64,000 nucleotides of DNA from Aaosphaeria pasadenensis (Eukaryota > Ascomycota > Dothideomycetes > Pleosporales): NCBI GenBank assembly GCA_022813625.1, contig JAKLMB010000045.1:62001-126000 (forward strand). Direction: 5' to 3'. The notes under the pieces are model-generated. The model saw only the letters and a program-made list of their open reading frames with translations, searched no databases and was not told the origin of the DNA. Below are positions 31,388 to 41,388 of this stretch, in pieces. A program made the translations under genes and the position numbers. Numbering within the stretch: the stretch's first letter is position 1; each line of letters opens with the position of its first letter.

Positions 31388-32820
31388 ATGGCGAAGTCAC
31401 GTATGCAGTCGCGTGCAGTGGAGGCTATCGTGTTGGACGAAGACCACATGAAGCAAGAGGAGGCAGAAGAAACGTTAGACGAGAGCGGCGACCCATTGGA
31501 GGAAAGTGGACGTACTGTCGACAGCAGTGATGAGGAAATAGAGGAATCAGTCGCTGATGATATTGCACGCTTTGAGGAGAGCTTTTCCGGCATCAACAGC
31601 AGATTTCGCCTGATCAATCGCATCGGAGAAGGTAGGTTTTCCTTCGAGCTCTTCCTCTCTTCCGAAGGTGTGCTTGCGCTCACAATATCCCCACAGGTAC
31701 CTTTTCTACAGTATACAAAGCGGAAGATCTTGAGTATAACCAGTACCGGAATAATTGGGATATCGACGAGCAGGAGAAACGAAAATGGTCCTCTCCCGGA
31801 CATCGAAGACGCAACTCACGACGTCCGCATTACGTCGCTATCAAGAAGATCTATGTGACCAGCAGCCCCATGCGTATATTCAACGAGCTTGAGCTTCTGT
31901 ATGACTTAAGGGGATCTGATTCTGTTTGCCCGCTGATCACGGCGTTCCGCCATCTGGATCAGGTCGTGGCTGTCTTGCCATACTTCCAGCATCGAGATTT
32001 TCGCGAATACTATCGCGATATGAAAGTTCCAGAGATGCGCCTCTACTTCCGCAGTCTATTCACTGCGCTACGACATGTGCACAGCAAAAAGATACTCCAT
32101 CGAGATATCAAGCCTACTAACTTCCTCTACAACCCTGCCCAGTCACGGGGCGTACTGGTTGACTTTGGTCTCGCAGAGCGCCTAGGCACGGAATGGCAGC
32201 AGTGCGCATGCACGCTAGGAGCTGAGGAGCGTAGCTACCGGGTATCCCACAGTGTGTATGCACAGACTCAGCATCGCCCATCATGCTACCCAAAGAACGA
32301 TAATCGGTCCAGTCGTCGTGCAAATCGTGCAGGCACCCGTGGCTTCCGCGCCCCAGAGGTACTTCTAAAGTGCACACAACAGAACACTTCGATCGATATG
32401 TGGAGTGCTGGAGTCATCCTACTTACTTTGCTATCTCGCCGTTTCCCGTTCTTCCATAGCCAGGACGATATCGATGCTTTGCTCGAAATCACCACGATCG
32501 TTGGGCGCAAGAAGATGAAGGAGACTTCTTTGTTGCACGGCCAGGTCTTCGAAACAAACATTCCTACCTACAGCGATAATGGGCATTCGTTCGAAAAGAT
32601 CATTCTTTGGTGTACGAGCCGAAGCAGCGATAAGAACAGTGGTGTGAAGAAAGAGCTAGAAGATGACGAGAAAGAAGCAGTGGAGTTCTTGTATGAGCTC
32701 CTCGAGTGCGATCCTGCGAAGCGCATTACTGCAAAGAAGGCCTTGGAGCACCCTTTCCTCACTAAAGACTATGAGGGTAGTGAAGATGAGGATGACAATT
32801 TTGACCTCGTTGATGTCTGA
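31388..32820 (+). CDS. CDC7: Cdc7-family (DDK) serine/threonine kinase
   Basis: Two exons: 31388-31631 and 31697-32820, with a 65-nt intron (GTAGGT..CACAG) inside the glycine loop, giving 455 aa. An acidic N-terminus of ~65 residues precedes FRLINRIGEGTFSTVYKAED. Kinase motifs: VAIKKIY (catalytic Lys), HRDIKPTNFLY, DFGLAERLG, then a long insert, then GTRGFRAPEVLLK and DMWSAGVILLTLL. The insert between DFG and APE, with a His/Cys pattern, and the early-eukaryote form KPTNF are marks of Cdc7/Hsk1. Known role: with Dbf4 it phosphorylates Mcm2-7 to fire replication origins. The end EDEDDNFDLVDV is acidic. It starts 325 bp from CND1 on the other strand. Confidence 0.93.
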
Positions 32821-33136
32821 AGCACGAGATGAGACATGATGGTACGGCATTCACTAATGGGTACGGCGTTTCGAGTCTGACTTTGCCATGTTGGACTGTA
32901 TGATATCAGGAGTTATTCTACGGTGTACAAGCCCTTTGATGGCGGTATAATTCTCTTATACGATACCCTGCGAAGTTGTATAACATAATTATACTGAGAG
33001 CATATGTAATACGACGATCAATATATCTACATAAAATTTTCCATTTCGAGGCGCCCTAAATGCGATAGTATCATACAGTGACTCTCCTCATACAAGTGGT
33101 ATCCTACAGATTCCCAAGTTCTGCATGTAGTAAAAG
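32821..33136. other. Convergent spacer, AT-rich
   Basis: Between the 3' ends of CDC7 and the mitochondrial uS17 gene. AT-rich (32940-33050), fits 3' untranslated DNA. Nothing else seen. Confidence 0.4.
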
Positions 33137-33833
33137 TTACAATTCTTGAGTCTTACTCTTCTTCAGCTTCTCCTCCGCTCTTCGCTCATCTTTTGTTTTT
33201 TCACGGGCCTGTCTCCTCCTTTCTTTGCTAGTAATTATTTGCCCTGCTTGTCCCTTGTGCGCCTCGTCGGCTTCTTTTACTGCATCCGCCTCTCCGAGCT
33301 TTACATTTCGCATTGCTGTCTCTAAATCCGGAATCTCGAATCCCGCTTGTCTGGCCTCCTTGATCCGTCGTATGCTCGTCACTCTGCCTTTCTGTGCCGA
33401 TCTAACGTCCTTCTCGAGCCTCTTCTTCATGCGGATCTCCATGAGTTGGTCTGCGGTAAGAACAGGAGTTCGCTCCTCAACAGGTGCACCAAATGGCGCG
33501 ACAATGGCTGATACAATATGGCGGATTTGCTTGCTCGTACGATGTCCCGAGGCGATACGGACGACGTCTCCCTCGACAAGAGAGTTGTTCGGATCGGCGA
33601 CCAAATATGTCTTGGGTGATGGGAAAAACTATCTTGCCGTCAGTCCTTGCTCCTAAAATCTAAATCACTCGCAAAGCGGGGCCATAGAGGCATACCTTTC
33701 GGAAGTGCTTGTCCCATGTCTTCTCCGCAATTCGAACTTTCACAGCCTTAGACATTTTGCCTGCAGATACAACGACGCCAATCTTGGAGCTGGAGACATT
33801 TCTCCTCAGAACGGTTGCGAGGGGACTCGACAT
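33137..33833 (-). CDS. MRPS17: Mitochondrial small-subunit ribosomal protein uS17m
   Basis: Two exons: 33833-33696 and 33628-33137, joined over a 67-nt intron (GTATGC..GATAG) to give 209 aa. Exon 1 starts with a basic leader (MSSPLATVLRRNVSSSK) suited to mitochondrial import, then IGVVVSAGKMSKAVKVRIAE, the S17 OB-fold start. Exon 2 continues FPSPKTYLVADPNNSLVEGD and VVRIASGHRTSKQIRHIV, typical of fungal S17m. The C-terminal half is a long charged helix (KKRLEKDVRSAQKGR..., ERRRQAREKTKDERRAEEKL) found in fungal mitoribosomal versions and absent from bacterial S17. Acts in mitochondrial translation. Confidence 0.88.
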
Positions 33834-34351
33834 GATGTGTGAGGATGCGGCGGGTGTTCCGATGGTAGATCGTAAAGGTCGCGTGGGAGGACGAAGGCGC
33901 CGTTCTGGCGCTTCAATGGCAGTACAGGCACTCGGTATGCCCTCGAGGTATGATTTTAGTTATTGAGTTATTCGATCTTGAGTTGCGTTCGACTAATATG
34001 GATCTGAGGATGCACTCATACTCTAATTGACCAGTCGTGAGTTCATTTGAAAATAATGCGTTATGTAAGCCATATCGGCACCACCAAACCATGATCGGCT
34101 AGCGTGATTGCTGTGCATATGATATCTGGCATTTCCGAATGGAAGCTCCAGCTTAATTGTTCCCCATAAATGCGCCGCCCCGCCTGAGTAACGTTCCTTA
34201 AACCTTTAGGTCTCGCTCGTCGATCCTACTTTTTCACTTCCATGTAGCTTTCATGATTTGAAGATTTGGAGAAATTAATTGGCCTCACACCGTCCGCTCA
34301 CTTGCTCGTTTCCCTCCACCGATTCGGAACGCCGAACTACAGTCGAGCAAG
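33834..34351. other. Divergent intergenic region of MRPS17 and the DnaJ gene
   Basis: Holds both promoters. A CT-rich tract precedes the DnaJ start (34207-34320). No other signal seen. Confidence 0.4.
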
Positions 34352-35759
34352 ATGTTGCTGCGATTACTGATCTTTTTGGGATGTCTTGCTCTCGTGGCAT
34401 TGGGTGCGGAAGACTTCTATAAGGTATGTGTGGCCTTCAATTTTCTTTCTTTCAAGGTTGACTGTGTGACATTGTGCTAAGTCTTTGAACGTGTAGTTGC
34501 TAGGATTGAAGAAAGATGCTTCCGAGCGTGAAATTAAGAAGGCATACCGGACACTGAGCAAGAAGTACCATCCAGACAAGAACCCGTATGTCGAGCCCAA
34601 TTCCCAATTGCGAACATAACTCTCTGCAACTTCAGATTTGAAACACCAAGGTCTAATCATTCTCAGTGGAGACGAATCGGCCCACGATAAGTTCGTCAAG
34701 GTAGCCGAAGCCTACGACGCTCTGATCGACGAAGAAACCCGCCGAATCTACGATCAATACGGCCACGACGGCCTCGAACAACACAAACGCGGTGGCGGGC
34801 GTCCAGCACAGCACCACGACCCCTTCGACCTCTTCTCACGCTTCTTCGGCGGCTCTGGACACTTCGGGCATGGTGGTGGCCAACGACAGGGCCCAGACAT
34901 GGAGGTTCGGGTTTCGGTCCCCCTCCGAGACTTCTACAACGGCAGGCAGACAGAATTCACGGTTGAAAAGCAAGCGATCTGCTCTGCGTGCGAGGGCTCA
35001 GGATCAGAAGACGGACACGTCGAGACATGTAACGTCTGCGGTGGACGCGGCGTTCGGATTCAGCGACAGCAACTTGCACCGGGCCTATTCCAACAGGTCC
35101 AAGCCATGTGCGATGCGTGCGGTGGCAAAGGAAAGACGATCAAGCACCCTTGCCCTGTCTGCGACGGGACGAGAGTTGTCAGAGAGGCCGAAACCCACGA
35201 ACTTCATGTCGAGAAAGGCATGCCACAGGGCGTACGAATCAACTACGAGAACGAGGCGGACGAGAGCCCAGACTGGGTTGCTGGAGACCTGGTGGTACAT
35301 CTCACGGCCACCGAGCCCAAGCTTGGGGGAGCAGACCACGAGCGAACAGACGGCACATTCTTCCGTCGCCGAGGTCAGGATCTCTTCTGGCGAGAGGTGC
35401 TCAGTCTACGGGAAGCATGGATGGGCGACTGGACTCGCAACATCACACATCTCGACGGTCACATTGTACAGCTTTCTCGCAAGCGTGGGGAAGTGGTACA
35501 GCCAAATACCGTTGAGATCATTGAGAACGAAGGCATGCCGGTATGGCACCAATACCTCCCCGAGGGCGTCGACGAGGCATTCGGAAATCTCCACATCGAG
35601 TACACCGTCATACTACCCGACCAGATGGACAAAGGCATGGCGAAAGAGTTCTGGAGCGTCTGGGAGAAGTACCGCAAGAAGAGCGGCAAAAACCTTGACC
35701 AGGAGTTGGGTCGCCCTGAGGGTCCAATCAAGATGCCCGACGGGCATGATGAGCTATAG
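34352..35759 (+). CDS. SCJ1: ER-lumenal DnaJ (Hsp40) co-chaperone with HDEL tail
   Basis: Three exons: 34352-34423, 34497-34585 and 34667-35759, giving 417 aa. Residues 1-18 are a signal peptide (MLLRLLIFLGCLALVALG). The J domain follows directly (EDFYKLLGLKKDASEREIKK, with HPD at about 49-51), then a Gly/Phe-rich linker (RFFGGSGHFGHGGG). Four CxxCxGxG zinc-finger repeats come next (CSACEGSG, CNVCGGRG, CDACGGKG, CPVCDGTR), then the C-terminal substrate domain. The protein ends in HDEL, the ER retrieval signal. Together this is a type I DnaJ of the ER lumen like yeast Scj1, partner of BiP/Kar2 in folding and ERAD. One sequon, NIT in TRNITHL, is visible. Both introns fall in the J-domain half. 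Confidence 0.94.
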
Positions 35760-36125
35760 AATTCTATGATTTAGCAATGTAAATTATCAAGCTTTCGTAA
35801 CGAACGGGAGGAGATAGATAGACAGGGAAATACCCCATGGCGACTGGACTGTCTTAAGGAGAAACGAAAGGAGTTTGGTGCTATACAACAGCGGTTGATG
35901 ATAGAGAGTAAATAGATGCTCAAACATTTCTATCCAAGGCTCCCTGTCCCATAACCAACACACCGGTGCAATTCGAGGCAAACATCACGACCTCCGGTTG
36001 GCAAAACTTTTCACACGGCAACCATAAGAACTATATCGTCTCTATCATTGAATTGCGTCTAAATCATAACTTAAACAACCCCCTACCCACCCCTTTTGAT
36101 AACACCTTGAAAACACACGAACCCC
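35760..36125. other. Convergent spacer of SCJ1 and ADE2
   Basis: AT-rich 3' flank. Nothing else seen. Confidence 0.4.
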
Positions 36126-37829
36126 CTACTTCCCCATACTCTTCAAATAAGTCTCATACCCCTCCTCAAGCAACTTCTGGTCCTTCCTCAACACCTCCTT
36201 CTCATTCCCCTCCATCCAAACCCTCAACCTCTCCCTAACCTCCAAATCCGTGGCCCCCAGTATCCTGACCGCCAACAGCGCCGCATTCGTCGAATTGTTG
36301 ATCCCCACCGTCGCCACGGGCTCCCCCCTCGGCATCTGCGTCATCGAGTACAACGAATCCACGCCGTCGAGGTGCGTCGCCTTGACAGGGACACCGATGA
36401 CAGGCAGCGTCGTCCAGCTCGCGCACATGCCGGGCAGATGTGCAGCTCCGCCCGCCGCGCCGATGATGACGCGGAGGCCGTTGGCCGTGCCGGCAGCCTT
36501 GCTGTACTCGCGCAGCCAGTCCGGCGTCCGGTGCGCGGACGTGATGCGCGTCGTGAAGGGGATCTGGAGCTTCGTGAGGATGTCGAGGCCGGCTTTTAGG
36601 ACGGGGAGGTCAGAGTCGGAGCCCATGATTACGGCGACGAGGGGTTCTTGGGCAGGAGAGGAAGAGGGTGTGACGGCTTTGCCTTTTTGCTGGTCGACGA
36701 CGTTGATTAGGGGTTGGATTTCCTTTTCGGCGGCGGCGAGCGTGGGTGCGGTCACGGTGAGGTGGCCCATCTTGCGGCCGGGTCGGGCGTCGCCTTTGCC
36801 GTAGAGGTGGATGGAGGCGTTGGGGGATTCGAGGGCTTTCTTTGCGATCTGGACGTGGGAGTCTGTGGTCTGGCCGCCGAGGATGTTGAGCATGATGGCG
36901 GGCTCGCGTAGTCGGAGGCCAGACTCTGGGATGGGGAGGTCGAGGATGGCGCGTAGGTGAGCGTCGTATTGGGAGAGAGGGCATGCTTCGATGGTGTAGT
37001 GTCCAGAGTTGTGAGGTCGGGGTGCGATTTCGTTGATGAGGAGAGTGTCGTCCTTGAGCAGGAACATTTCTACACCGAAGACTCCCTTGCCCTCGAACGC
37101 ACCGATGGCCTTCTTTGCAAGTTCTTGAGCCCTTGCGGTGGTCTCTGGAGATACGTTCCTTGGGGGTGCGTATGTGAGCTTGCAGATGCTGTCCTCGTGG
37201 ATGGTCTCAACAGTGGGAAAGGTCAGGACTCCGTCTTTAGTTTTGACAACCATGACGGCAAGCTCCATCCTGAAATCTGCCCAGCGTTCGGCATAGAGTG
37301 GTCGGTCGCCCAATGCCTTCTGTGCAGCCTCAATGTCGCCCTCGCTCTTGACCACAAAGTTTCCTCGCCCATCGTATGCTTCAGTCTTGCTCTTCAACAT
37401 ATACGGATAACCGAACTTGCTGCCGACCTCTTTCAAACCCTCCACACCTTTTCCTTCCAGATCAATACTTTCGGCAACCTGGACTCCATGAGATTCGAGA
37501 TATCCCTTTTGGGCGTATTTGTCTTTGATAATCTTGAGCGTCTTCCAGCTTGGCTCAACAGCGACCTGACTCGATACCTCTTCCAGCATGCCCACATCCA
37601 CGTGCTCGATTTCCACAGTAACGACATCCGATGATTCTGCCAGCTTCTTGACTGCTGCTGCATCTTTGAAGGATCCGGAAATGTGGCCGTCATGTGACGA
37701 AATTTGCTTTGCGGGCGATTTATCTACGTCGAGAACGTTGACTTGGATGTTGAGTCGATTTGCCGCCTCGATCAACATGCGGCCGAGCTGGCCGCCGCCC
37801 AGAACGCCCACTTTTCTTGTGTCGACCAT
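36126..37829 (-). CDS. ADE2: Phosphoribosylaminoimidazole carboxylase
   Basis: Single exon, 567 aa, close to yeast Ade2 (571). The N-terminal two thirds are the PurK ATP-grasp part: VGVLGGGQLGRMLIEAANRL at the start, KSKTEAYDGRGNFVVKSEGD in the ATP-grasp loop, and NEIAPRPHNSGHYTIEA for metal and substrate binding. The C-terminal third is the PurE mutase part: VAVIMGSDSDLPVLKAGLDI, TSAHRTPDWLREY and GAAGGAAHLPGM. Reaction: AIR plus CO2 to CAIR in purine synthesis; fungal enzymes fuse the two bacterial proteins. Loss of this gene gives red colonies in yeasts. No intron. Upstream I see no Bas1/Gcn4-type TGACTC site. Confidence 0.97.
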   Translation of the reverse strand: MVDTRKVGVLGGGQLGRMLIEAANRLNIQVNVLDVDKSPAKQISSHDGHISGSFKDAAAVKKLAESSDVVTVEIEHVDVGMLEEVSSQVAVEPSWKTLKIIKDKYAQKGYLESHGVQVAESIDLEGKGVEGLKEVGSKFGYPYMLKSKTEAYDGRGNFVVKSEGDIEAAQKALGDRPLYAERWADFRMELAVMVVKTKDGVLTFPTVETIHEDSICKLTYAPPRNVSPETTARAQELAKKAIGAFEGKGVFGVEMFLLKDDTLLINEIAPRPHNSGHYTIEACPLSQYDAHLRAILDLPIPESGLRLREPAIMLNILGGQTTDSHVQIAKKALESPNASIHLYGKGDARPGRKMGHLTVTAPTLAAAEKEIQPLINVVDQQKGKAVTPSSSPAQEPLVAVIMGSDSDLPVLKAGLDILTKLQIPFTTRITSAHRTPDWLREYSKAAGTANGLRVIIGAAGGAAHLPGMCASWTTLPVIGVPVKATHLDGVDSLYSMTQMPRGEPVATVGINNSTNAALLAVRILGATDLEVRERLRVWMEGNEKEVLRKDQKLLEEGYETYLKSMGK

Positions 37830-38317
37830 GGCGAAATTTATATAGTTGGAGATTAGAGATTGTTGTAAGTATCAACAGTCATAGATGTGGTGGGTAGGTG
37901 TTTAGTTTGGGAAAATTAGAACGAAGTGGGATGCTGTGCTGTGGTTGGTCAATCGGACCGTGGGGAAATTTTCTGATGGCGTAAGTTTCCCAAAATTGAG
38001 ACCAGCAGTGCACAGAAGATATGCTATGATCTGCCCGCATTTGTACTACACAATGCATAGAAATCACTTTTTTCTTCATTCACAATCATAAAAGGTCACA
38101 TTTGCAATGGAAAGAATGGTGTTCCTTGGATTTTATTCCATGGGCTCCGAAGAGCTCTTGCTTTTTAATTCCGTTGCATAATTGGACATTGAGTATCATT
38201 TTTATGCGCCCATATTGGAGCCCATACCAGACATGATGCACGCCATATTTGATTGAAGCCAACCCGCCATGCGCGCGCCGACGAGCCAAAGAAACCGTTC
38301 CATTCCACCAAGGTCGC
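37830..38317. other. Intergenic region, ADE2 promoter and RPL18 3' end
   Basis: Contains the ADE2 upstream region and the 3' flank of RPL18. Nothing else seen. Confidence 0.4.
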
Positions 38318-39225
38318 TTAGACCTTGAAACCACGGGACCGTCTGCGACCACGGGCACGCTCGAACTTGCGGCCCTTGCTGGCGACGTAGGGCTTCTTGT
38401 GGGAGTGGGGACCGAAGCCGAAATGCTTGACAGCCTCACGGGCGTTCTTGGGGCCACGGAGGAGGAGGGTGTTGGCACCGGTAGGGGCACGGAGAGCGAG
38501 CTCGTCAATGGTGAGGACCTCACCACCGGCCTTCTCAACGCGGGCGCGGGCAGCGGCGGTGAAGCGGAGAGCGGCGATGGAGAGCTTGGGGAGCTCGAGG
38601 AGACGGTTGTCGTCGGTGACGGTTCCAACGATCACGATGGTCTTGCCAGCGTGCTCCTTGCCGGACTGCTTGTTGGCGGCAGTGGCGACGATCTTGGACA
38701 AGCTAACGGGCTACAAAGGGTCAGTTGAAATCCGGGTTGATTCTGAATGTCGTTGTACTAACAGGGCGGTTGATCTTGGACATCATAAGGCGGCGAAGCA
38801 CAACCTTGTTGAAGTCTAATTTTCGTTAGGAATCGTTTCTGACAAGTCGTCCAACGGCGGTTAACTCACTGGCATCGGTACGGCCTGTTGAAGCATATTA
38901 GCAGACTTTCTCAATTTTCTTTCATCAGATTGAGCACTTACGGGACAAGAACTTGTACAGCCTCACCAAAAGAGTGATGTAGGGGTTGGAGCTCTTAGCG
39001 ACCTCTTTACAAGTTGTTAGCCTTCGCAATTCATGCAATCATGCGCTATTCAAAGGAACAGCTGCGCGCCGACAACCTCAAGTGAGGTGCGACTCGACGG
39101 GGAATCTCGCGGGGAGAAAACACATACTGCGGTGCCCGTCTCTAACATGATGCCTGTCCAAATCGATACCTGAGAATTCTGTTAGCCTCGAGTGTATATC
39201 CAGGATGCTGATATTCCATACCCAT
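38318..39225 (-). CDS. RPL18: Cytosolic 60S ribosomal protein eL18
   Basis: Six exons on the minus strand: 39225-39222 (4 nt: ATGG), 39169-39128, 39004-38942, 38884-38870 (15 nt), 38815-38763 and 38710-38318, giving 189 aa. The joined start MGIDLDRHHVRDGH is the eL18 N-terminus, followed by SNPYITLLVRLYKFLSR and FNKVVLRRLMMSKINRPPVS. The last exon carries KTIVIVGTVTDDNRLLELPK, LRGPKNAREAVKHFGFGPHS and the basic end RARGRRRSRGFKV. The protein is a structural part of the large ribosomal subunit. The position after DGH reads RKVAKSSNP where many homologues have R.APKSSNP; this depends on the choice between two neighbouring AG acceptors near 39004, of which the other gives a stop. High intron density near the start is common in fungal ribosomal protein genes. 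Confidence 0.92.
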
Positions 39226-39962
39226 CTTGACTGACGACCGGAGTTACGGTGTTGAAGATGTTGCTGTTGGGTTAGTTGACGAGGTGGTTGAAGCAATTCG
39301 TGAATTTCGACAATGTGGGAAGCGGAATTCTTAGCGCGGCTTGGCGTTTAGTCACCGCCTTCGGCAGAAAAAAAAGGACAGCTGTGGCAGAACCTGCTAC
39401 ATTGAGTAAGCGAGGACAGTGCCCCTTTAAAACAGCCTTGAAAACCATAGATCATCTGATACCCGTACACAGTATGTATATGAGAGCACAGCACAGTTTG
39501 TAAGCATAGGAACGAGTATGTTTTCACGAGCAGATTACTATTATGTAGTTTATGTTTATATATACCGTGTACAGCGTGTCATGCACACTGAAACATCTCT
39601 ATCTAGACACTCAAATGTGCAAGTTTTCCATCGTTTCCCTGTCATTGCTCCTAATCGCAGAATGGAAAAAAAGAAAGTCGAACAGAAAAGAGGGCACGTC
39701 TCTGAGATGAGTCTCGAAATCAGAGTAGACGAACCCCGTAGAACCACCAGGGTAAAGAAACCATGTCTATACTGCAAACACCTGAACACGTGGTAACCAT
39801 TGCCGCTCCAAGAACTGCTCCATGAATCACTGGACCAAAAACCCTCATTTGATATGGACTCGAAAACTCCTAGCGGATCTGCGAATCTATGCATACAACA
39901 GACCCGAGAATGACTGTATCGCACATACTCCAGATCGATGATTGAATCTTAGTGCAAAGCGT
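39226..39962. other. Intergenic region, RPL18 promoter
   Basis: RPL18 upstream region and the 3' flank of the transporter gene. Small ORFs on both strands match nothing. No repeat seen. Confidence 0.4.
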
Positions 39963-41388
39963 TTAAGCGCCCTTCTCGCCGAGCATCGTACCGATCCTGT
40001 TGTAGGCCTTGTCGGTAGCAGTGGGGGCGAACCTAGGGGCAAGACCACCCAAGAGGACGAACATGGTAATGAGAAGAACCGCGAAGATGAGGATCTTGCG
40101 AGCGGCGGGGCGAGTGGCGCCGAATTCAGCCCACATCATGCCACCCTGGCCAGTGTACTCTCGAATCTTGTCGGCACCGAGCTTGTAGAAGATCAAGCCA
40201 GCCAAAGCAATACCGTAACCGAAAGCCTGGAGCAGAGTGACGGGGTCGCCGAAAAGGAACATGGAGGCGAAAACAAGGAGAATGTCCTTGAGGACACCGG
40301 AGAGAGTGAGAACGAGGGAAGAGGTTTTGCCAATCTAGTTTATGGTCAGCAGAGGTCACCAGGCGGAGTAATGATTGACTTACGAGGAAAACGACAGAGA
40401 CGTTGAGGAGGAATGCAACAAGAGCATTGGCAACCAGAGTGAAGGAGCCAACTCTGTAGATGTCATCCATGGACAGGCGGGAGAACTCAGTGAACAAGCA
40501 GATGACACCGTTCATGACAGCACAGGCGGGGGCATAGTAGTAGAGGGAAACCAGAGGGTCCATCTTGAACTCGGCAGAGCTCAGGAGACGCTGGACCATG
40601 ACCAAACGGACGGCCTCGAAGATGATGCCACCGCACTGGAAGAGGAAACCGATCATGACAAACTTGATCTCGCCGAGGGAAGCAATGACAACACCGATAA
40701 CGATGAAGGAGACGTTTCCGAGAGTCTTCATGTTTGGTGGTGCAACGCCGAGACTCCAGGTCGCGAGGAGAACAGCAACAGGGGTGGTGGCCTGGGAAAG
40801 TCAGCGCCAAATTCAATGAGTCTTCGTGTTGCTTTGGTTGCACATACCTTCAGCATCTGGATGAATGCTACACTCAAGTACAGATATGTTTGGTTACCGC
40901 AGATCAGAGAAAGACTGAAGAAGATGCCGATAGGTACAATGGCTCGCAGGTAGACACGTCCAGTCATGGGAACCTTTTTACGGGAGTCGAGGATGGTGGT
41001 GAAGCGGGCGAGGAATTGGGTCATCAAGGTTGCAAAAGTCAAATGCCATGTCGTGAGGAAAATGGGGTACTCTGGGAGTCTGAGTTAGTCCCTTTCTTCG
41101 AAGTTGCGTTATTGCAAGTTCTGAACGTACTGAAACCCTTCGTATCTAATATCCATTTGTTGAAGACGATGACGCTGGAACTGAGGCCGATCCATGTTCT
41201 AAACCAAAAGTCAGTCTGGTTTGCATCTGGACATGCTGGGCATAGGCAACGTACGCGATGTATACGGCGGGATGGAAGGTTGCCTCTGGGGCACTCTGCT
41301 TCTCGAGGTTGGGGTTCACTGTGGGGAGAACTGGCTGTGCGGGATCGCGGGCATTGTCCACTGAGGACCGGACCTTTTCGTCAGACAT
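39963..41388 (-). CDS. Drug/metabolite-superfamily transporter, triose-phosphate-transporter (TPT/DUF250) family
   Basis: Five exons: 41388-41255, 41198-41131, 41071-40848, 40791-40384 and 40334-39963, giving 401 aa with closed phases. About ten membrane helices are expected. Family segments: SSSVIVFNKWILDTKGF in helix 1, YPIFLTTWHLTFATLMTQFL, RAIVPIGIFFSLSLICGNQT, YLSVAFIQMLKATTPVAVLL, and the second repeat with GGIIFEAVRLVMVQRLLSS and DPLVSLYYYAPACAVMNG. The terminal helix ILIFAVLLITMFVLLGG is followed by a short tail. Such fungal proteins are placed near Golgi/ER nucleotide-sugar or phosphate-metabolite exchangers (yeast Sly41 and YJL193W group). Substrate is not predictable. Confidence 0.88.

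Noticed and set aside
36957..37634. 225-aa plus-strand frame
   Set aside because: Antisense to the single-exon ADE2 gene.
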